The notes: generated by a model from the sequence alone, not told the origin. Positions 42,959-52,946 are shown, counted from the stretch's first letter. The stretch: DNA of 64,000 nt from Comamonadaceae bacterium (GCA_027486255.1 JAIXPL010000056.1:1-64000); one strand, 5' to 3'. Program-made: numbers and translations.

Positions 42959-45193
42959 TCAGCCGCCCGGTTTCGCGCGCTGCACGCGCAGCACCGAGGG
43001 TGTGCGCTTGACGCTGCGCATCACGGCCGCCAGGTGCACGCGGTCTGCCACGGCTACGGTAAAGCGCAGGTCCACGGTGTCCTGCACCGATTCCTGCAGC
43101 ATCTCCACATGGGTGATGTCGGCTTCGGCAGCGGTCAGCGCGGCCGCCACCCGGGCCAGCACGCCCTTGCCATTGGCCACCGTCACCAGCAGGTAGGTTT
43201 CAAAGGCACGGCTGGGTTCATCCGACCACTCCACGGCAATGAAGCGCTCGCTGTCCCGGTGCTGCAGCCGCTTGGCCACGGCGCAGTCCTCGGTGTGGAT
43301 CACCACGCCTTCGCCGCGGCCCAGGTAGCCCACGATCTCGTCGCCTGGGATGGGGTGGCAGCAGGGCGCAAATTGCAGCGACGAGCCTTCGCTGCCGTCG
43401 ATCAGCAGTGCCCCCTGAGAGACCGACTCGTGCGCCGTGAAGCGCTCGCGGCTCATGAGCAGCACGTCGGGTTTCTGGCCGGCCTCCATCAGCAGCGAGA
43501 CCATGCGCTTGGCCACGATGCTGGCAATGCGCTTGCCCAGGCCAATGTCCGTGAGCAGGTCGGCACGGTGGCGGTTGCCGGAAAAACGCAGCACCCGCTC
43601 CCAGATGCCTCGGTTGGCCTCGTCATCGGTTGGCAGACGTTCAATGCCTTCGGCCCGCAGCGCCTGGGCCAGCATCTTTTCGCCCAGGTCCTGCGACTCG
43701 GTCAGGGCCATGGTCTTGAGGTGGTGGCGGATCTTTGAGCGAGCGCGGCCGGTGCGCACAAAGCCCAGCCAGCCCGGGTTGGGGTTGGAGACCGGGGCGG
43801 TGATCACTTCAATGACGTCGCCATTGCGCAGCTCGGTGCGCAGCGGCACCTGCTCGCCATTGATCTTGCCGGCCACCGTGCGGTGACCGATGTCGCTGTG
43901 GATGGCGTAGGCAAAGTCCACCACGGTGGCGCCACGCGGCAGGGCCATGATCTGGCTCTTGGGCGTGAACACGTAGACCGCGTCCGGGAAGAGGTCGATC
44001 TTGACGTGGTCCCAGAACTCGGCGGCGTCGCGCGTCTCATGCTGGATGTCCAGCAGCGACTGCAGCCACTGCGCGCCCAGGCGCTGCGAGGCCTCGCCCT
44101 GCGGTTGGCTGGCCTTGTAGAGCCAGTGCGCCGCCACGCCCGACTCGGCCACCACATGCATGGCCTCGGTGCGCATCTGGAACTCGATGTTGGTGCCAAA
44201 GGGCCCGATCAGCGTGGTGTGCAGTGACTGGTAGCCATTGATCTTCGGGATGGCGATGTAGTCCTTGAACTTGCCCGGCATCGGCTTGTAGAGCTGGTGC
44301 AGCACCCCCAGGGCGGTGTAGCAGGTGATCAGGTCGCTCACGATGATGCGAAAACCGTAGATGTCGGTGACCTGTGCAAACGAGAGGTGCTTTTCATCCA
44401 TCTTGCGGTAGATGGAGTAGAGCGTCTTCTCCCGCCCGTCGAGCGACACCTCGATGCCGGCGGCGGCAAAGGCGGCCTCCACTTCACTCTGCACGCGCTT
44501 GATCACATCGCGGCGGCGGCCGCGGGCCCGCGACAGAGCCTTGTTCAGCGTACCGTGGCGCCAGGGGTACAGGTGCCGGAAGGAGAGGTCCTGCAGCTCG
44601 CGGTAGGTGCTGTTCAGGCCCAGGCGGTGGGCGATGGGCACATAAATGTCGAGGGTCTCGCTGGAGATGCGCCCCCACTTGCTGCGCGGCACGTCGCCCA
44701 GGGTGCGCATGTTGTGCGTGCGGTCGGCCAGTTTGATCAGGATCACGCGCACGTCGCGTGCCATGGCCAGCAGCATTTTGCGGAAGGACTCGGCCTGGTT
44801 CTCCTCGCGGGTGTTGAAGGCGAGCTTTTCCAGCTTGGTCAGTCCGTCCACCAGCTCGGCCACCGGTGCGCCAAAGCGCTCGATCAGCTCGGGTTTGCTG
44901 ACGCCGCAGTCCTCCAGCGCGTCGTGCAGGAGCGCGGCCATGAGCGCCTGCGCGTCGAGCTTCCACTCGGCGCACTGCGCGGCCACGGCAATCGGGTGGG
45001 TGATGTAGGGCTCGCCGCTGTTGCGCAGCTGGCCGAGGTGGGCCTCGTCGGCAAAGCGGTAGGCCCGGCGCACCTGGTCGATATCGGGTGCGCTCAGGTA
45101 GTCCAGCTTGGCCGTCAGGGCCGCGAAGCTCGCCGCTGCCGCATTGACCGCGGCCGGCGTGGGCCTTCCTGGGGTGGTCGACAAGCCGCTCAT
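42959..45193 (-). CDS. spoT: Bifunctional (p)ppGpp synthetase/hydrolase, RelA/SpoT family
   Basis: 744 residues. The hydrolase HD domain is intact (LLHDALEDCG near residue 88), so the protein can degrade (p)ppGpp. The synthetase domain contains LDGREKTLYSIYRKM, VTDIYGFRIIV and INGYQSLHTTLIGPFG. TGS (VFTPKSQIMALPRGATVVDFAYAIH) and C-terminal ACT (YLLVTVANGKGVLARVAAAL) domains follow. It sits downstream of rpoZ on the same strand, as is usual in proteobacteria, but a terminator lies between. Confidence 0.95.
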   Translation of the reverse strand: MSGLSTTPGRPTPAAVNAAAASFAALTAKLDYLSAPDIDQVRRAYRFADEAHLGQLRNSGEPYITHPIAVAAQCAEWKLDAQALMAALLHDALEDCGVSKPELIERFGAPVAELVDGLTKLEKLAFNTREENQAESFRKMLLAMARDVRVILIKLADRTHNMRTLGDVPRSKWGRISSETLDIYVPIAHRLGLNSTYRELQDLSFRHLYPWRHGTLNKALSRARGRRRDVIKRVQSEVEAAFAAAGIEVSLDGREKTLYSIYRKMDEKHLSFAQVTDIYGFRIIVSDLITCYTALGVLHQLYKPMPGKFKDYIAIPKINGYQSLHTTLIGPFGTNIEFQMRTEAMHVVAESGVAAHWLYKASQPQGEASQRLGAQWLQSLLDIQHETRDAAEFWDHVKIDLFPDAVYVFTPKSQIMALPRGATVVDFAYAIHSDIGHRTVAGKINGEQVPLRTELRNGDVIEVITAPVSNPNPGWLGFVRTGRARSKIRHHLKTMALTESQDLGEKMLAQALRAEGIERLPTDDEANRGIWERVLRFSGNRHRADLLTDIGLGKRIASIVAKRMVSLLMEAGQKPDVLLMSRERFTAHESVSQGALLIDGSEGSSLQFAPCCHPIPGDEIVGYLGRGEGVVIHTEDCAVAKRLQHRDSERFIAVEWSDEPSRAFETYLLVTVANGKGVLARVAAALTAAEADITHVEMLQESVQDTVDLRFTVAVADRVHLAAVMRSVKRTPSVLRVQRAKPGG

Positions 45194-45264
45194 GGCCTCA
45201 AATGTAGCGTGGGCCCGCAGGCCCCTTCAAACGCAAGGGTGGCGCACAGGGCAGCGCAACAAGG

Positions 45265-45292
45265 AAAAAAGCACCGCGCAGGCGGTGCTTTT
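45265..45292 (-). terminator. Rho-independent terminator after rpoZ
   Basis: Read on the minus strand: AAAAGCACCGC, a four-base CTGC loop, GCGGTGCTTTTTT. The 7-bp GC core, extended by A-T pairs and ending in six Ts, begins 25 bp past the rpoZ stop. It would separate rpoZ from spoT unless readthrough occurs. Confidence 0.85.
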
Positions 45293-45317
45293 GGGTGTGT
45301 TCGGGGGCAGGCCCGGT

Positions 45318-45521
45318 TCAGATGGGAACCTTCTTGAGCATCTCCACGCCCACCTTGCCCTCGGCGATCTCGCGCAGGGCGGTCACGCCCGGCTTGTTCT
45401 TGCTCTCGATCTTGGGCGTGTGGCCCTGGCTGAGCATGCGGGCGCGGTAGGTGGCGGCCAGCACGAGCTGGAAGCGGTTGGGGATTTTCTCCAGGCAGTC
45501 TTCGACGGTGATGCGGGCCAT
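45318..45521 (-). CDS. rpoZ: RNA polymerase omega subunit
   Basis: 67 residues: [30 protein letters not shown] is the canonical RpoZ N-terminus with the conserved NRFxLV and ATYRAR blocks, ending near [10 protein letters not shown]. It assists assembly of the beta' subunit and mediates ppGpp binding. CCGGAGATTCCAC provides the ribosome binding site. It lies 32 bp downstream of gmk in the yicC-gmk-rpoZ operon. Confidence 0.96.
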   Translation of the reverse strand: MARITVEDCLEKIPNRFQLVLAATYRARMLSQGHTPKIESKNKPGVTALREIAEGKVGVEMLKKVPI

Positions 45522-45553
45522 GTGGAATCTCCGGTAGGGGTGCGAGGGGCGAA

Positions 45554-46174
45554 TCAGGGAATGTTCAGGGCTTCGAAGGTGGCGGCCCGACTGCGTCGTT
45601 GGGCTGCGTACTTCAGGCGCTGGGCATGAACAATGGTTTTCAGGTCGAAAACCGCGCGTTCAAAGAGTTCGTTGATTATAACGAAGTCGAATTCCTTGGC
45701 CTGGGCCATCTCCAGGGCGGCGTTCTTCAGGCGCAGGGCGATCACCTCGGCACTGTCCTCGCCACGCCGCTGCAGGCGGGCCCGCAGCTCTTCCCAGCTG
45801 GGCGGCAGGATGAAGATCAGCACGGCATTGGCAAAGATCTTCTTGATGTTGATGGCGCCCTGGAAGTCGATCTCCAGCATCACGTCCGAGCCGTTCTTGA
45901 TGCGCTCCTCGATGGCCTGCCGGGAGGTGCCGTAGCGGTGGCCATGCACCTGGGCCCATTCCACGAAGGCATCGCGCTCGACCATGCGGTCGAATTCCTC
46001 GTTGGAGAGAAAAAAGTACTCGCGGCCATGCTTTTCTTGGCCACGGGGTGGGCGTGTGGTGTGCGAGACCGAGGGCGCCACGCCCGAGTCGATCTCCAGC
46101 AGCGCCTTGACCAGGCTGGACTTGCCAGCACCACTGGGCGCTGCCACAACAAAGAGGTTTCCGGGGTAGTCCAT
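45554..46174 (-). CDS. gmk: Guanylate kinase
   Basis: 206 residues. The P-loop is [10 protein letters not shown] at about 11-20, followed by the GMP-binding [19 protein letters not shown] and the lid segment RLQRRGEDS. It phosphorylates GMP to GDP. It lies between yicC (27 bp) and rpoZ (32 bp), the conserved order in proteobacteria. All key residues seem present. Confidence 0.96.
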   Translation of the reverse strand: MDYPGNLFVVAAPSGAGKSSLVKALLEIDSGVAPSVSHTTRPPRGQEKHGREYFFLSNEEFDRMVERDAFVEWAQVHGHRYGTSRQAIEERIKNGSDVMLEIDFQGAINIKKIFANAVLIFILPPSWEELRARLQRRGEDSAEVIALRLKNAALEMAQAKEFDFVIINELFERAVFDLKTIVHAQRLKYAAQRRSRAATFEALNIP

Positions 46175-46201
46175 GCGGGGCCTGAAAAAGTGCGGGGGTT
46201 C

Positions 46202-47113
46202 TTATTCGATGTTCTGGACCTGCTCGCGCATCTGCTCGATCAGCACCTTCATGTCCACCGAGATGCGGGTCAGCTCCAGGGCCGCCGACTTCGAGCCCAT
46301 GGTGTTGGCTTCGCGGTGCAGTTCCTGAATCAGGAAGTCCAGGCGCTTGCCCACTTCGCCGCCGGCTGCCAGCAGGCGGTCAATCTCGTCCAAATGCGAG
46401 GCCAGGCGGGTGAGTTCTTCGGCCACATCAATGCGGATGGCAAAAGCGGTGGCCTCGGTCAGGGCCCTGTCCTGCGCCGCTTCGGGCAGCACGCTGCCCT
46501 CGGCCAGGGCCATGGCCTCGCGCCAGCGCTCCAGAAAGCGGCTTTTCTGCTGCTCCACCAGTTGGGGCACCAGGGGGCGCGCCTGCTCGCTCAGCGCCCG
46601 CAGCTCAGCGGTGCGCCCCTGCAGCATCTGCACCAGGCGCGCGCCTTCGCGTTCGCGGGCGGCGCGCAAGTCCTTGAGGGCCTGCTTGGCCAGCTTCAGC
46701 AGGGCCGGCTGGTGGTCTTGGGGGGTGCGCTCTTCCTGGCTGGCCATGCGCAGCACGTCGGCCACCGACAGGGGCTGCGCCTGCGGCAGCCAGGCGCGGA
46801 TGCTGTCCTGCAAGCCGTTGAGCCGCTGCAAGGTGAGGGAGGAGGGGGCTTTGAGGGCGCTGCTGCCCTGGCCTTCGAGCCCGGCGCGCAACTCCACTTT
46901 GCCGCGCTTGAGCTGCTGCGTGATCAATTCGCGCAGGGCCGGTTCAGCCTGCCGCAGTTCGTCGGGCAGGCGAAAGGCCACATCGAGGAAGCGGCTGTTG
47001 ACCGATCGGATTTCCAGACCCAGCCGAATGGGTGTGCCGGAGGAATCGCCCGAGGCGTCGCTGCCGGTGCTGGACTGCACCGCGGCGTAGCCGGTCATGC
47101 TGAAGACTGTCAT
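46202..47113 (-). CDS. yicC: YicC family endoribonuclease
   Basis: 303 residues. The N-terminus MTVFSMTGYAA and the segment EIRSVNSRFLDVAFRLP, together with the C-terminal GKRLDFLIQELHREANTMGSKS, are diagnostic of YicC/YloC. An insertion SSTGSDASGDSSGT follows the first strand. E. coli YicC is an RNase implicated in small-RNA turnover. It is divergent from rph across 56 bp. Confidence 0.94.
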   Translation of the reverse strand: MTVFSMTGYAAVQSSTGSDASGDSSGTPIRLGLEIRSVNSRFLDVAFRLPDELRQAEPALRELITQQLKRGKVELRAGLEGQGSSALKAPSSLTLQRLNGLQDSIRAWLPQAQPLSVADVLRMASQEERTPQDHQPALLKLAKQALKDLRAAREREGARLVQMLQGRTAELRALSEQARPLVPQLVEQQKSRFLERWREAMALAEGSVLPEAAQDRALTEATAFAIRIDVAEELTRLASHLDEIDRLLAAGGEVGKRLDFLIQELHREANTMGSKSAALELTRISVDMKVLIEQMREQVQNIE

Positions 47114-47169
47114 GGAAGTAGTTTACTTGCCGCTACCATTGCCGCCTTTGGCCTTCCAGGAACAACGAC

Positions 47170-47907
47170 ATGAGCTTTGTCCGCAGCGCCCAGCGCCAGC
47201 CCGACCAACTTCGCCCCGTGCGCATCACGCGCGGCTACACCATGCATGCCGAAGGCTCGGTGCTCATCGAGTTCGGTCACACCAAGGTGCTGTGCACGGC
47301 CTCGGTCGAAGAAAAGGTCCCGCCGCACAAGCGCGGCAGTGGTGAAGGCTGGGTCACGGCCGAATACGGCATGCTGCCGCGCGCCACCCACACCCGCAGC
47401 GACCGCGAGGCCGCGCGCGGCAAGCAAAGCGGCCGCACGCAAGAAATTCAGCGCCTCATCGGCCGCTCGCTGCGCGCCGTGTTCGACCTCACCCAACTGG
47501 GCGAGCGCACCATCCACCTGGACTGCGACGTGCTGCAGGCCGACGGCGGCACCCGCACCGCGGCCATCACCGGCGCCTTCGTGGCGGCCCAGGACGCAGT
47601 GGGCAAGCTGCTGGCCGAAGGCAAGCTGTCGGCCTCGCCCATCCTCGGCCATGTGGCCGCCATCTCGGTGGGCCTGGTCGACGGCACGCCCCTCCTGGAC
47701 CTGGAGTACGTGGAAGACGTGGACTGCGACACCGACATGAACGTGGTCATGACCGAGGCCGGCCACTACGTGGAGGTGCAGGGCACCGCCGAAGGCGCGG
47801 CTTTCACCCGCAAAGAAATGGACCAGCTGCTGGGCCTGGCCGAGCAGGGCATCCGCGACCTGGTCGCTGCGCAAAAGGCTGCATTGGCGCAGCCCCGAGC
47901 GGCCTGA
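47170..47907 (+). CDS. rph: Ribonuclease PH
   Basis: 245 residues, full length. [21 protein letters not shown]-type opening (seen here as [16 protein letters not shown]), the phosphate-binding [16 protein letters not shown], the [18 protein letters not shown] block and a [17 protein letters not shown] motif identify it. It trims tRNA 3' ends phosphorolytically. It is first in the rph-rdgB-hemW operon, 13 bp before rdgB. Confidence 0.96.
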   Translation: MSFVRSAQRQPDQLRPVRITRGYTMHAEGSVLIEFGHTKVLCTASVEEKVPPHKRGSGEGWVTAEYGMLPRATHTRSDREAARGKQSGRTQEIQRLIGRSLRAVFDLTQLGERTIHLDCDVLQADGGTRTAAITGAFVAAQDAVGKLLAEGKLSASPILGHVAAISVGLVDGTPLLDLEYVEDVDCDTDMNVVMTEAGHYVEVQGTAEGAAFTRKEMDQLLGLAEQGIRDLVAAQKAALAQPRAA

Positions 47908-47920
47908 GGACTGGACCCGC

Positions 47921-48520
47921 ATGAAAGTCGTCCTCGCCTCGCACAACCCTGGCAAGCTCGCCGAGCTGCAGGCCATGTTCCAGCCGCTGGGGCTGGCCTT
48001 GGTGCGCCAGTCCGAGCTGGGCATTGGCGAGGCCGAGGAGCCCTTCCGCACCTTCGTGGAAAACGCGCTGGCCAAGGCGCGCCATGCCGCCCGCGAAAGC
48101 GGCTTGCCGGCCATTGCCGACGACGCCGGCCTGTGCGTGCAGGCCTTCGGCGGTCTGCCGGGCGTGGACACGGCCTACTACGCCACCTTGTATGGCTTGC
48201 CCAAGGGCGACGACCACAACGTCACGGCCCTGCTGGAGCAAATGGCCGGGGTGGATGACCGGCGCGCCGCGATGGTGAGCACCCTGGTGGCCGTGCGCAG
48301 TCCGGACGATCCGGAGCCGCTCATTGCCGTGGGCCGCGTCAGCGGCGAGATCACCCGCGAGCGGCGCGGCCTCAACGGCTTCGGTTTCGATCCCGTGATG
48401 TTCCTCCCCAGCTTCGGAAAGACCTTCGCCGAACTGCCCGTGGAGGTGAAGAACGCCCACAGCCACCGGGGCCTGGCGGCCCGGCAGATGGTGGAGCTGA
48501 TCCGTGAGCGCTGGGCCTGA
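47921..48520 (+). CDS. rdgB: XTP/dITP diphosphatase (Ham1/RdgB family)
   Basis: 199 residues. SHNPGKLAELQAMF at the N-terminus, ENALAKARHAARESGLPAIADDAGL and NGFGFDPVMFLP are hallmark motifs; the catalytic and metal residues lie in ADDAG. It hydrolyses non-canonical purine triphosphates. The stop overlaps the proposed hemW start by 17 bp. Confidence 0.95.
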   Translation: MKVVLASHNPGKLAELQAMFQPLGLALVRQSELGIGEAEEPFRTFVENALAKARHAARESGLPAIADDAGLCVQAFGGLPGVDTAYYATLYGLPKGDDHNVTALLEQMAGVDDRRAAMVSTLVAVRSPDDPEPLIAVGRVSGEITRERRGLNGFGFDPVMFLPSFGKTFAELPVEVKNAHSHRGLAARQMVELIRERWA

Positions 48521-49718
48521 GCGCACCGCCATGCAAGACCTGCAGCACTACATGCGGCCCGGCACGCTCAGCCTGGGGAGCTTGCCGCCCTTGTCGCTCT
48601 ACGTGCACTTGCCCTGGTGCCTGAAGAAGTGCCCCTACTGTGATTTCAATTCGCACGAGATGGCCACCGGCGAGCCCCCCGAGCAGGCCTACCTCGATGC
48701 GCTGATGGCCGACCTCGATGCCGCGTTGCCGCTCATCTGGGGCCGCTCGGTGCACAGCATCTTCATCGGCGGTGGCACGCCCAGCCTGTTCTCACCTCAG
48801 GCCATCGACCGGCTGCTGGCCGACCTGCGGGCCCGGCTCAAGCTCTCGCCTGACTGCGAGGTCTCGCTCGAGGCCAACCCCGGCACCTTCGAGAAAGACC
48901 GCTTTCGCGCCTTCCGCCGGGCCGGCGTGACCCGGCTGTCACTGGGCGTGCAGAGCTTTGACGACAGCCAGCTGCGCACCCTGGGCCGCGTGCATGACCG
49001 CGCGCAGGCCCTGGCCGCCGCGCGCGAGGCCGCCGAGTGCTTTGACACCTTCAACCTCGACCTCATGTACGCCCTGCCGGGCCAGGACCTGGCGGGCCTG
49101 GAGGCTGATCTTGGCGAGGCCCTGAGCCTCAAGCCGCCGCACCTGTCGATCTACCACCTGACCATCGAGCCCAACACCTACTTCGCCAAGTTCCCGCCGG
49201 CCATCCCGGAAGACGACCAGGCCTATGACATGCTCGACCACCTGGTGGCCCGCACCGCCGAGGTGGGGCTCGAGCGTTACGAGGTCTCGGCCTTTGCCCG
49301 GCCGGGCCACCGCTGCTGGCACAACCTGAACTACTGGCGCTTCGGCGACTACCTGGGCATCGGTGCCGGTGCGCATTCCAAGCTCAGCTTTGCCCACCGT
49401 GTGCTGCGCCAGGTGCGCGTGCGTGAGCCTCGGCTTTACATGGAGCGGGCCCAGGCAGGGCAGGCCCTGGCGCAGGAGCAGGAGATCGGCCGCGCCGATC
49501 TGCCCTTTGAATTTGTGCTCAACGCCCTGCGCCTGCCCGAGGGCTTTGCCCTGCAGGACTTCAGCGAGCGCACGGGCCTGCCTCTGTCGGCCCTGCAGCC
49601 GGGCCTGGAGCAAGCTGAGGCGCAAGGCCTGATTGAGCGCGACCTCGTGCGGGTGCGGCCCTCGGCACGCGGCTTCGATTTCCTGAACGACCTGCAGGCC
49701 CTGTTCCTGCAGAGCTAA
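48504..49718 (+). CDS. hemW: Radical SAM protein HemW (haem chaperone)
   Basis: 404 residues from the GTG at 48504, with GGAG upstream inside rdgB; an ATG at 48531 is the alternative. The radical SAM cluster motif is CLKKCPYCDF near residue 39, with GGGTPSLF, SLEANPGTF and LGVQSFDDSQL. The C-terminal HemW domain contains NYWRFGDYLGIGAGAHS. The extra-cysteine C-x3-C-x2-C spacing followed by F is that of HemW rather than HemN. It inserts or carries haem. Confidence 0.93.
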   Translation: MSAGPERTAMQDLQHYMRPGTLSLGSLPPLSLYVHLPWCLKKCPYCDFNSHEMATGEPPEQAYLDALMADLDAALPLIWGRSVHSIFIGGGTPSLFSPQAIDRLLADLRARLKLSPDCEVSLEANPGTFEKDRFRAFRRAGVTRLSLGVQSFDDSQLRTLGRVHDRAQALAAAREAAECFDTFNLDLMYALPGQDLAGLEADLGEALSLKPPHLSIYHLTIEPNTYFAKFPPAIPEDDQAYDMLDHLVARTAEVGLERYEVSAFARPGHRCWHNLNYWRFGDYLGIGAGAHSKLSFAHRVLRQVRVREPRLYMERAQAGQALAQEQEIGRADLPFEFVLNALRLPEGFALQDFSERTGLPLSALQPGLEQAEAQGLIERDLVRVRPSARGFDFLNDLQALFLQS

Positions 49719-49728
49719 GAGACACACC

Positions 49729-49953
49729 ATGGACAACACCGGATGGGCCATCCTGCTGGGCACGGGCCTGGCCAGCTTCCTGATTGGTCAGTTTTTCAGG
49801 CGCTTGTGGCTGCGCCGGCGCAATCAAAAGGCCCAGGCCCTGCTGCACGAGATGCAGGTGCTGGCCCGGCAGCGCCAGCAAAATGAGCCTCCCGCGCTCA
49901 ACAAGGCCAAGCGCCGCCGCCAGCAGCGCGATCAGGGCCGCCGCGACACCTGA
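49729..49953 (+). CDS. Small single-span membrane protein, unknown function
   Basis: 74 residues beginning 10 bp after hemW. A hydrophobic segment (WAILLGTGLASFLIGQFF, about 6-23) is followed by a very basic, helical tail (RRLWLRRRNQKAQALLHEM, then KAKRRRQQRDQGRR). The N-out/C-in orientation is expected from the positive-inside rule. I do not recognise a family. Its position suggests co-transcription with hemW. Confidence 0.6.
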   Translation: MDNTGWAILLGTGLASFLIGQFFRRLWLRRRNQKAQALLHEMQVLARQRQQNEPPALNKAKRRRQQRDQGRRDT

Positions 49954-50248
49954 TCCGCGCAGACCCTGTACCGCGATGAGCAGCACCTCAGTGCGCAAGG
50001 GGCGCTGTGGGCCGCGCCTCGTCTGGCCAGTGCCATGACCAGCGTCATGGGCAGCGTCGCCCGGCCATGGCCGCCCTGAGCCTGCGCGTGGTGCTTTCGG
50101 TCTGGGCCTACGCCCGCGCTTGCCGGTGGCCCACAGCGAGGTCGGGCCTGAGGCCTTAAGTTCCACCAAAGGCCGGCGAGAAGTGCTTCCGTTCGGGTAG
50201 CTCCTTGGCGCCAGATCAACAAGATCAACACTAAAGGACCAGGCGCAC
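49954..50248. other. Intergenic region before the GMC oxidoreductase gene
   Basis: There are 295 bp without a convincing gene. It contains CCATGAC-N4-GTCATGG at 50033-50050, a 7-bp inverted repeat that could be an operator, a repeated AAGATCAACA-like stretch at about 50213-50231, and the AAAGGACC ribosome binding site of the downstream gene. Confidence 0.5.
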
Positions 50249-51952
50249 ATGCACGTCGATACACGGCAGATGGAGGGGACAGTACGACAGGCCGATGTTT
50301 GCATCATGGGTGCGGGCCCCGCCGGCATCAGCCTGGCCCGTGAGATGGCCGCAAGCTCTGTGCGTGTGGCTCTGCTCGAAAGCGGCGGGCTGGACTTCGA
50401 TCCGCAGATGCAGCAGCTCTCCAGCGGACCCACCCACGGTCCTGTGCTGCCCTCGGTCAAGGTCAACCACCGGCAGTTTGGCGGGAATGCCAATGTCTGG
50501 GGCATCAAGCTCGGCGGGCCCGACAAGGGGCTGCGCCACGCGCTGTTTGACGAGATGGATTTTGAAGCCCGCGAATGGGTGCCGCACAGCGGCTGGCCGC
50601 TCACGCGCGAGGACCTCATGCCCTACTACCGCCGCGCTCAGCAGGTTTGCGGTGCAGGCCCCTTTGCCTATTCACCCGAGCACTGGGCGCGCGACGGTGT
50701 GCAGCCTCTGCCGCTGGAGGGATCGCAGCTGGAGACCGGCATCTTTCAGTTCAGTCCCTACGATGTTTTTTGCAACACCTATCGCGAGCAGCTCCTTCGC
50801 AGTGAGCAGGTCACGGTGTACACCCACGCCACGGCCGTGGAGCTGCAATGCGCCGAGGGCGGCGAGGCGGTGCGCACCGTGCGCGTGGCCCGGCCCGGCC
50901 GACCCGACTGGCTGCTGCAGGCCAAGGTGTTCGTACTGGCTTGCGGGGGCTTCGAGAACCCGCGCCTGCTGCTCATGTCCCGAGGCCGCCACCCCTTTGG
51001 CCTGGGCAATGCACATGATGTGGTGGGCCGTTACTACCACGACCACCTGCAGGGCCGCAGCGGCTACCTCATTCCCCACGACAGGCAACTGTTCAAGCAG
51101 GCGGCACTCTATGACCTGCGCATGGCCAGTGGCAGCTACGTCATGGGCTACCTCAAGCTCTCGCGCCAGCTGCAGGAAAAAGAGCGCATCCTCAACCTCA
51201 ATACCCTGATGTTCCCGCGCGCCCGCGAACGGCAGGACCGCGCCATCCAGGCCTTCAATACCTTGCGCGAGCGCCGTTTGCTGCGCGCCCGCCCGCATGA
51301 AACGGTGCCGCCGCTGGGGCTCAGGCAGGTGGCGCGCCAAGCTTGGCTGGCTGCGTGCGGCCTCGACTATGTGTCCGTGGTGGCCCTGCGGGCCAAGCTG
51401 GGGCGCCAGTCCACTGCCTACGGCACGGGGCACGGAGGTTGGTCCTCGCTGGAGAACGTGCAGAACCTGTTTGACCGCCTGGAGCTGTGGCACAGCATCG
51501 AGCAGTCGCCCCGGCCAGAGAACCGCGTGGCCCTCAGCGGCGAGCGCGACCTGTTCGGCTGCCCCCGCATGGCTCTGCACTGGCACTGGCCGCAGGATGA
51601 CATCGAGCAGACCCAGCGCGCCATGGACCTGGTGGCGCGCGAGATCGAACGCGCCGGCCTTGGGCGTGTGGAGCGCGTGTATGACGCGCAGGGCCTGCCC
51701 GCCATCGACTGGCCTGGTGGATCGCACCACCTCATGGGCACCACCCGCATGCACACCGATCCCCGCTATGGTGTGGTCGATGCCCAGTGCCGCGTGCACG
51801 GTGTGCCCAATCTGTACGTGGCTGGCAGCTCTGTGTTCCCGACAGGCGGCTATGCCAACCCCACGCTCACTTTGCTGGCGCTGGCCCTGCGCCTGGCCGA
51901 CCATTTGGCGCCGCAGCTGCAGGTCCACGCAACAGAGCTCGCCACGGGCTGA
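50249..51952 (+). CDS. GMC family FAD-dependent oxidoreductase
   Basis: 567 residues. The FAD motif is ADVCIMGAGPAGISLAREMA near residue 15. The flavin-attachment and positioning segment is FGGNANVWGIKLGGPD. The C-terminal GMC signature holds the active-site histidine in GGSHHLMGTTRMHTDP and ends PNLYVAGSSVFPTGGYANPT. Members oxidise sugars, cyclitols or alcohols, and often need a cytochrome subunit not seen here. No signal peptide is visible. It is convergent with the LysR gene. Confidence 0.88.
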   Translation: MHVDTRQMEGTVRQADVCIMGAGPAGISLAREMAASSVRVALLESGGLDFDPQMQQLSSGPTHGPVLPSVKVNHRQFGGNANVWGIKLGGPDKGLRHALFDEMDFEAREWVPHSGWPLTREDLMPYYRRAQQVCGAGPFAYSPEHWARDGVQPLPLEGSQLETGIFQFSPYDVFCNTYREQLLRSEQVTVYTHATAVELQCAEGGEAVRTVRVARPGRPDWLLQAKVFVLACGGFENPRLLLMSRGRHPFGLGNAHDVVGRYYHDHLQGRSGYLIPHDRQLFKQAALYDLRMASGSYVMGYLKLSRQLQEKERILNLNTLMFPRARERQDRAIQAFNTLRERRLLRARPHETVPPLGLRQVARQAWLAACGLDYVSVVALRAKLGRQSTAYGTGHGGWSSLENVQNLFDRLELWHSIEQSPRPENRVALSGERDLFGCPRMALHWHWPQDDIEQTQRAMDLVAREIERAGLGRVERVYDAQGLPAIDWPGGSHHLMGTTRMHTDPRYGVVDAQCRVHGVPNLYVAGSSVFPTGGYANPTLTLLALALRLADHLAPQLQVHATELATG

Positions 51953-52018
51953 GCTTGGCCATCCCGGCTCAGGGGGCGCTGCTTTTGCTGCACTGCAGCT
52001 CGGCGAGGCTCGGTTGGT

Positions 52019-52927
52019 TCAGACCACGGGGCTTGCTGACGCCGGGTCCATGGTCTGCTGCACCGCCTGCCGCACGATGCGCGCCAGGTGACGGATGGCT
52101 GGCAGATCCACGTTGTCGGTGCGGCTGGCCAGCACCAGCATGCGCTGGGGCGCAGAGCCCTGCAGGGCCAGGGCCTGCAGCCGGCCGGCCTGCACATCCT
52201 CGGCAAAAGCACTGGCCGGCACGATGGTCAGGGCCGTCTCAGCCAGCAGCAGGCAGCGGATGGTCTCGATGGACTCCACCTCCGCCACCACCGACAGCCG
52301 CCTCTGCGCCCGCGGATCGCCGCCCGTCACCAGCGCCCGCATGCCGGGGGTAATCACCAGGGGCATGCCGGCCAGATCGGCCAGCGTGAGCTTTTTCAGA
52401 CGCGGCATGTGCTCGGGTCGGCCGACCAGGCACAGCGGTTCCGACACCAGGGGTTGCATGCTCAGCTGGTAAGAGCCCACCGGGTTGGTCAGGATCGCCA
52501 TGTCCAGCGCCCCCGTGAGCAGCTGCTCGTGCAGCCGCACGCTGCGTGCCTCCAGCACCTTCAGTGACACCTCGGGCAACTCGCGCAGGCACTCGCCCAC
52601 GACCATGGGCATCAGCACCCGGCCCAGCGTGGTGGTGGAGCCCAGCGCGATCACGCCCCGGGGCTGGCTGCCTTGCGCCGTGATTTCGTGGCGCGCACGC
52701 TCGATATCGTCAATGATGCGCCTGCAGTGCTCCAGGAACTCGCGGCCGGCGGCGGTGAGCTGCACACCCCGCGGCAGGCGGTTGAACAGCCGCACACCGA
52801 ACTCTTCTTCCAGCTGGTTGATCTGCCGCGTGAGCGCCGGCTGCACGATGCCCAGCTGCTCGGCAGCCCGCGTGATGTTGCCGCTCTCGGCCACTGCAAT
52901 AAAGAACTTGACGCTTTTAAATTCCAT
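52019..52927 (-). CDS. LysR family transcriptional regulator
   Basis: 302 residues from the ATG at 52927 (MEFKSVKFFIAVAESGNITRAA); a TTG four codons upstream is less likely. The winged helix is AEQLGIVQPALTRQINQLEEEFG, and the effector domain begins GVIALGSTTTLGRVLMP. It is divergent from the Bug-led catabolic operon at 53062, with a perfect dyad in between, so it is its probable regulator. Confidence 0.93.
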   Translation of the reverse strand: MEFKSVKFFIAVAESGNITRAAEQLGIVQPALTRQINQLEEEFGVRLFNRLPRGVQLTAAGREFLEHCRRIIDDIERARHEITAQGSQPRGVIALGSTTTLGRVLMPMVVGECLRELPEVSLKVLEARSVRLHEQLLTGALDMAILTNPVGSYQLSMQPLVSEPLCLVGRPEHMPRLKKLTLADLAGMPLVITPGMRALVTGGDPRAQRRLSVVAEVESIETIRCLLLAETALTIVPASAFAEDVQAGRLQALALQGSAPQRMLVLASRTDNVDLPAIRHLARIVRQAVQQTMDPASASPVV

Positions 52928-52946
52928 GGGGCCTGCCAATCAAAGA

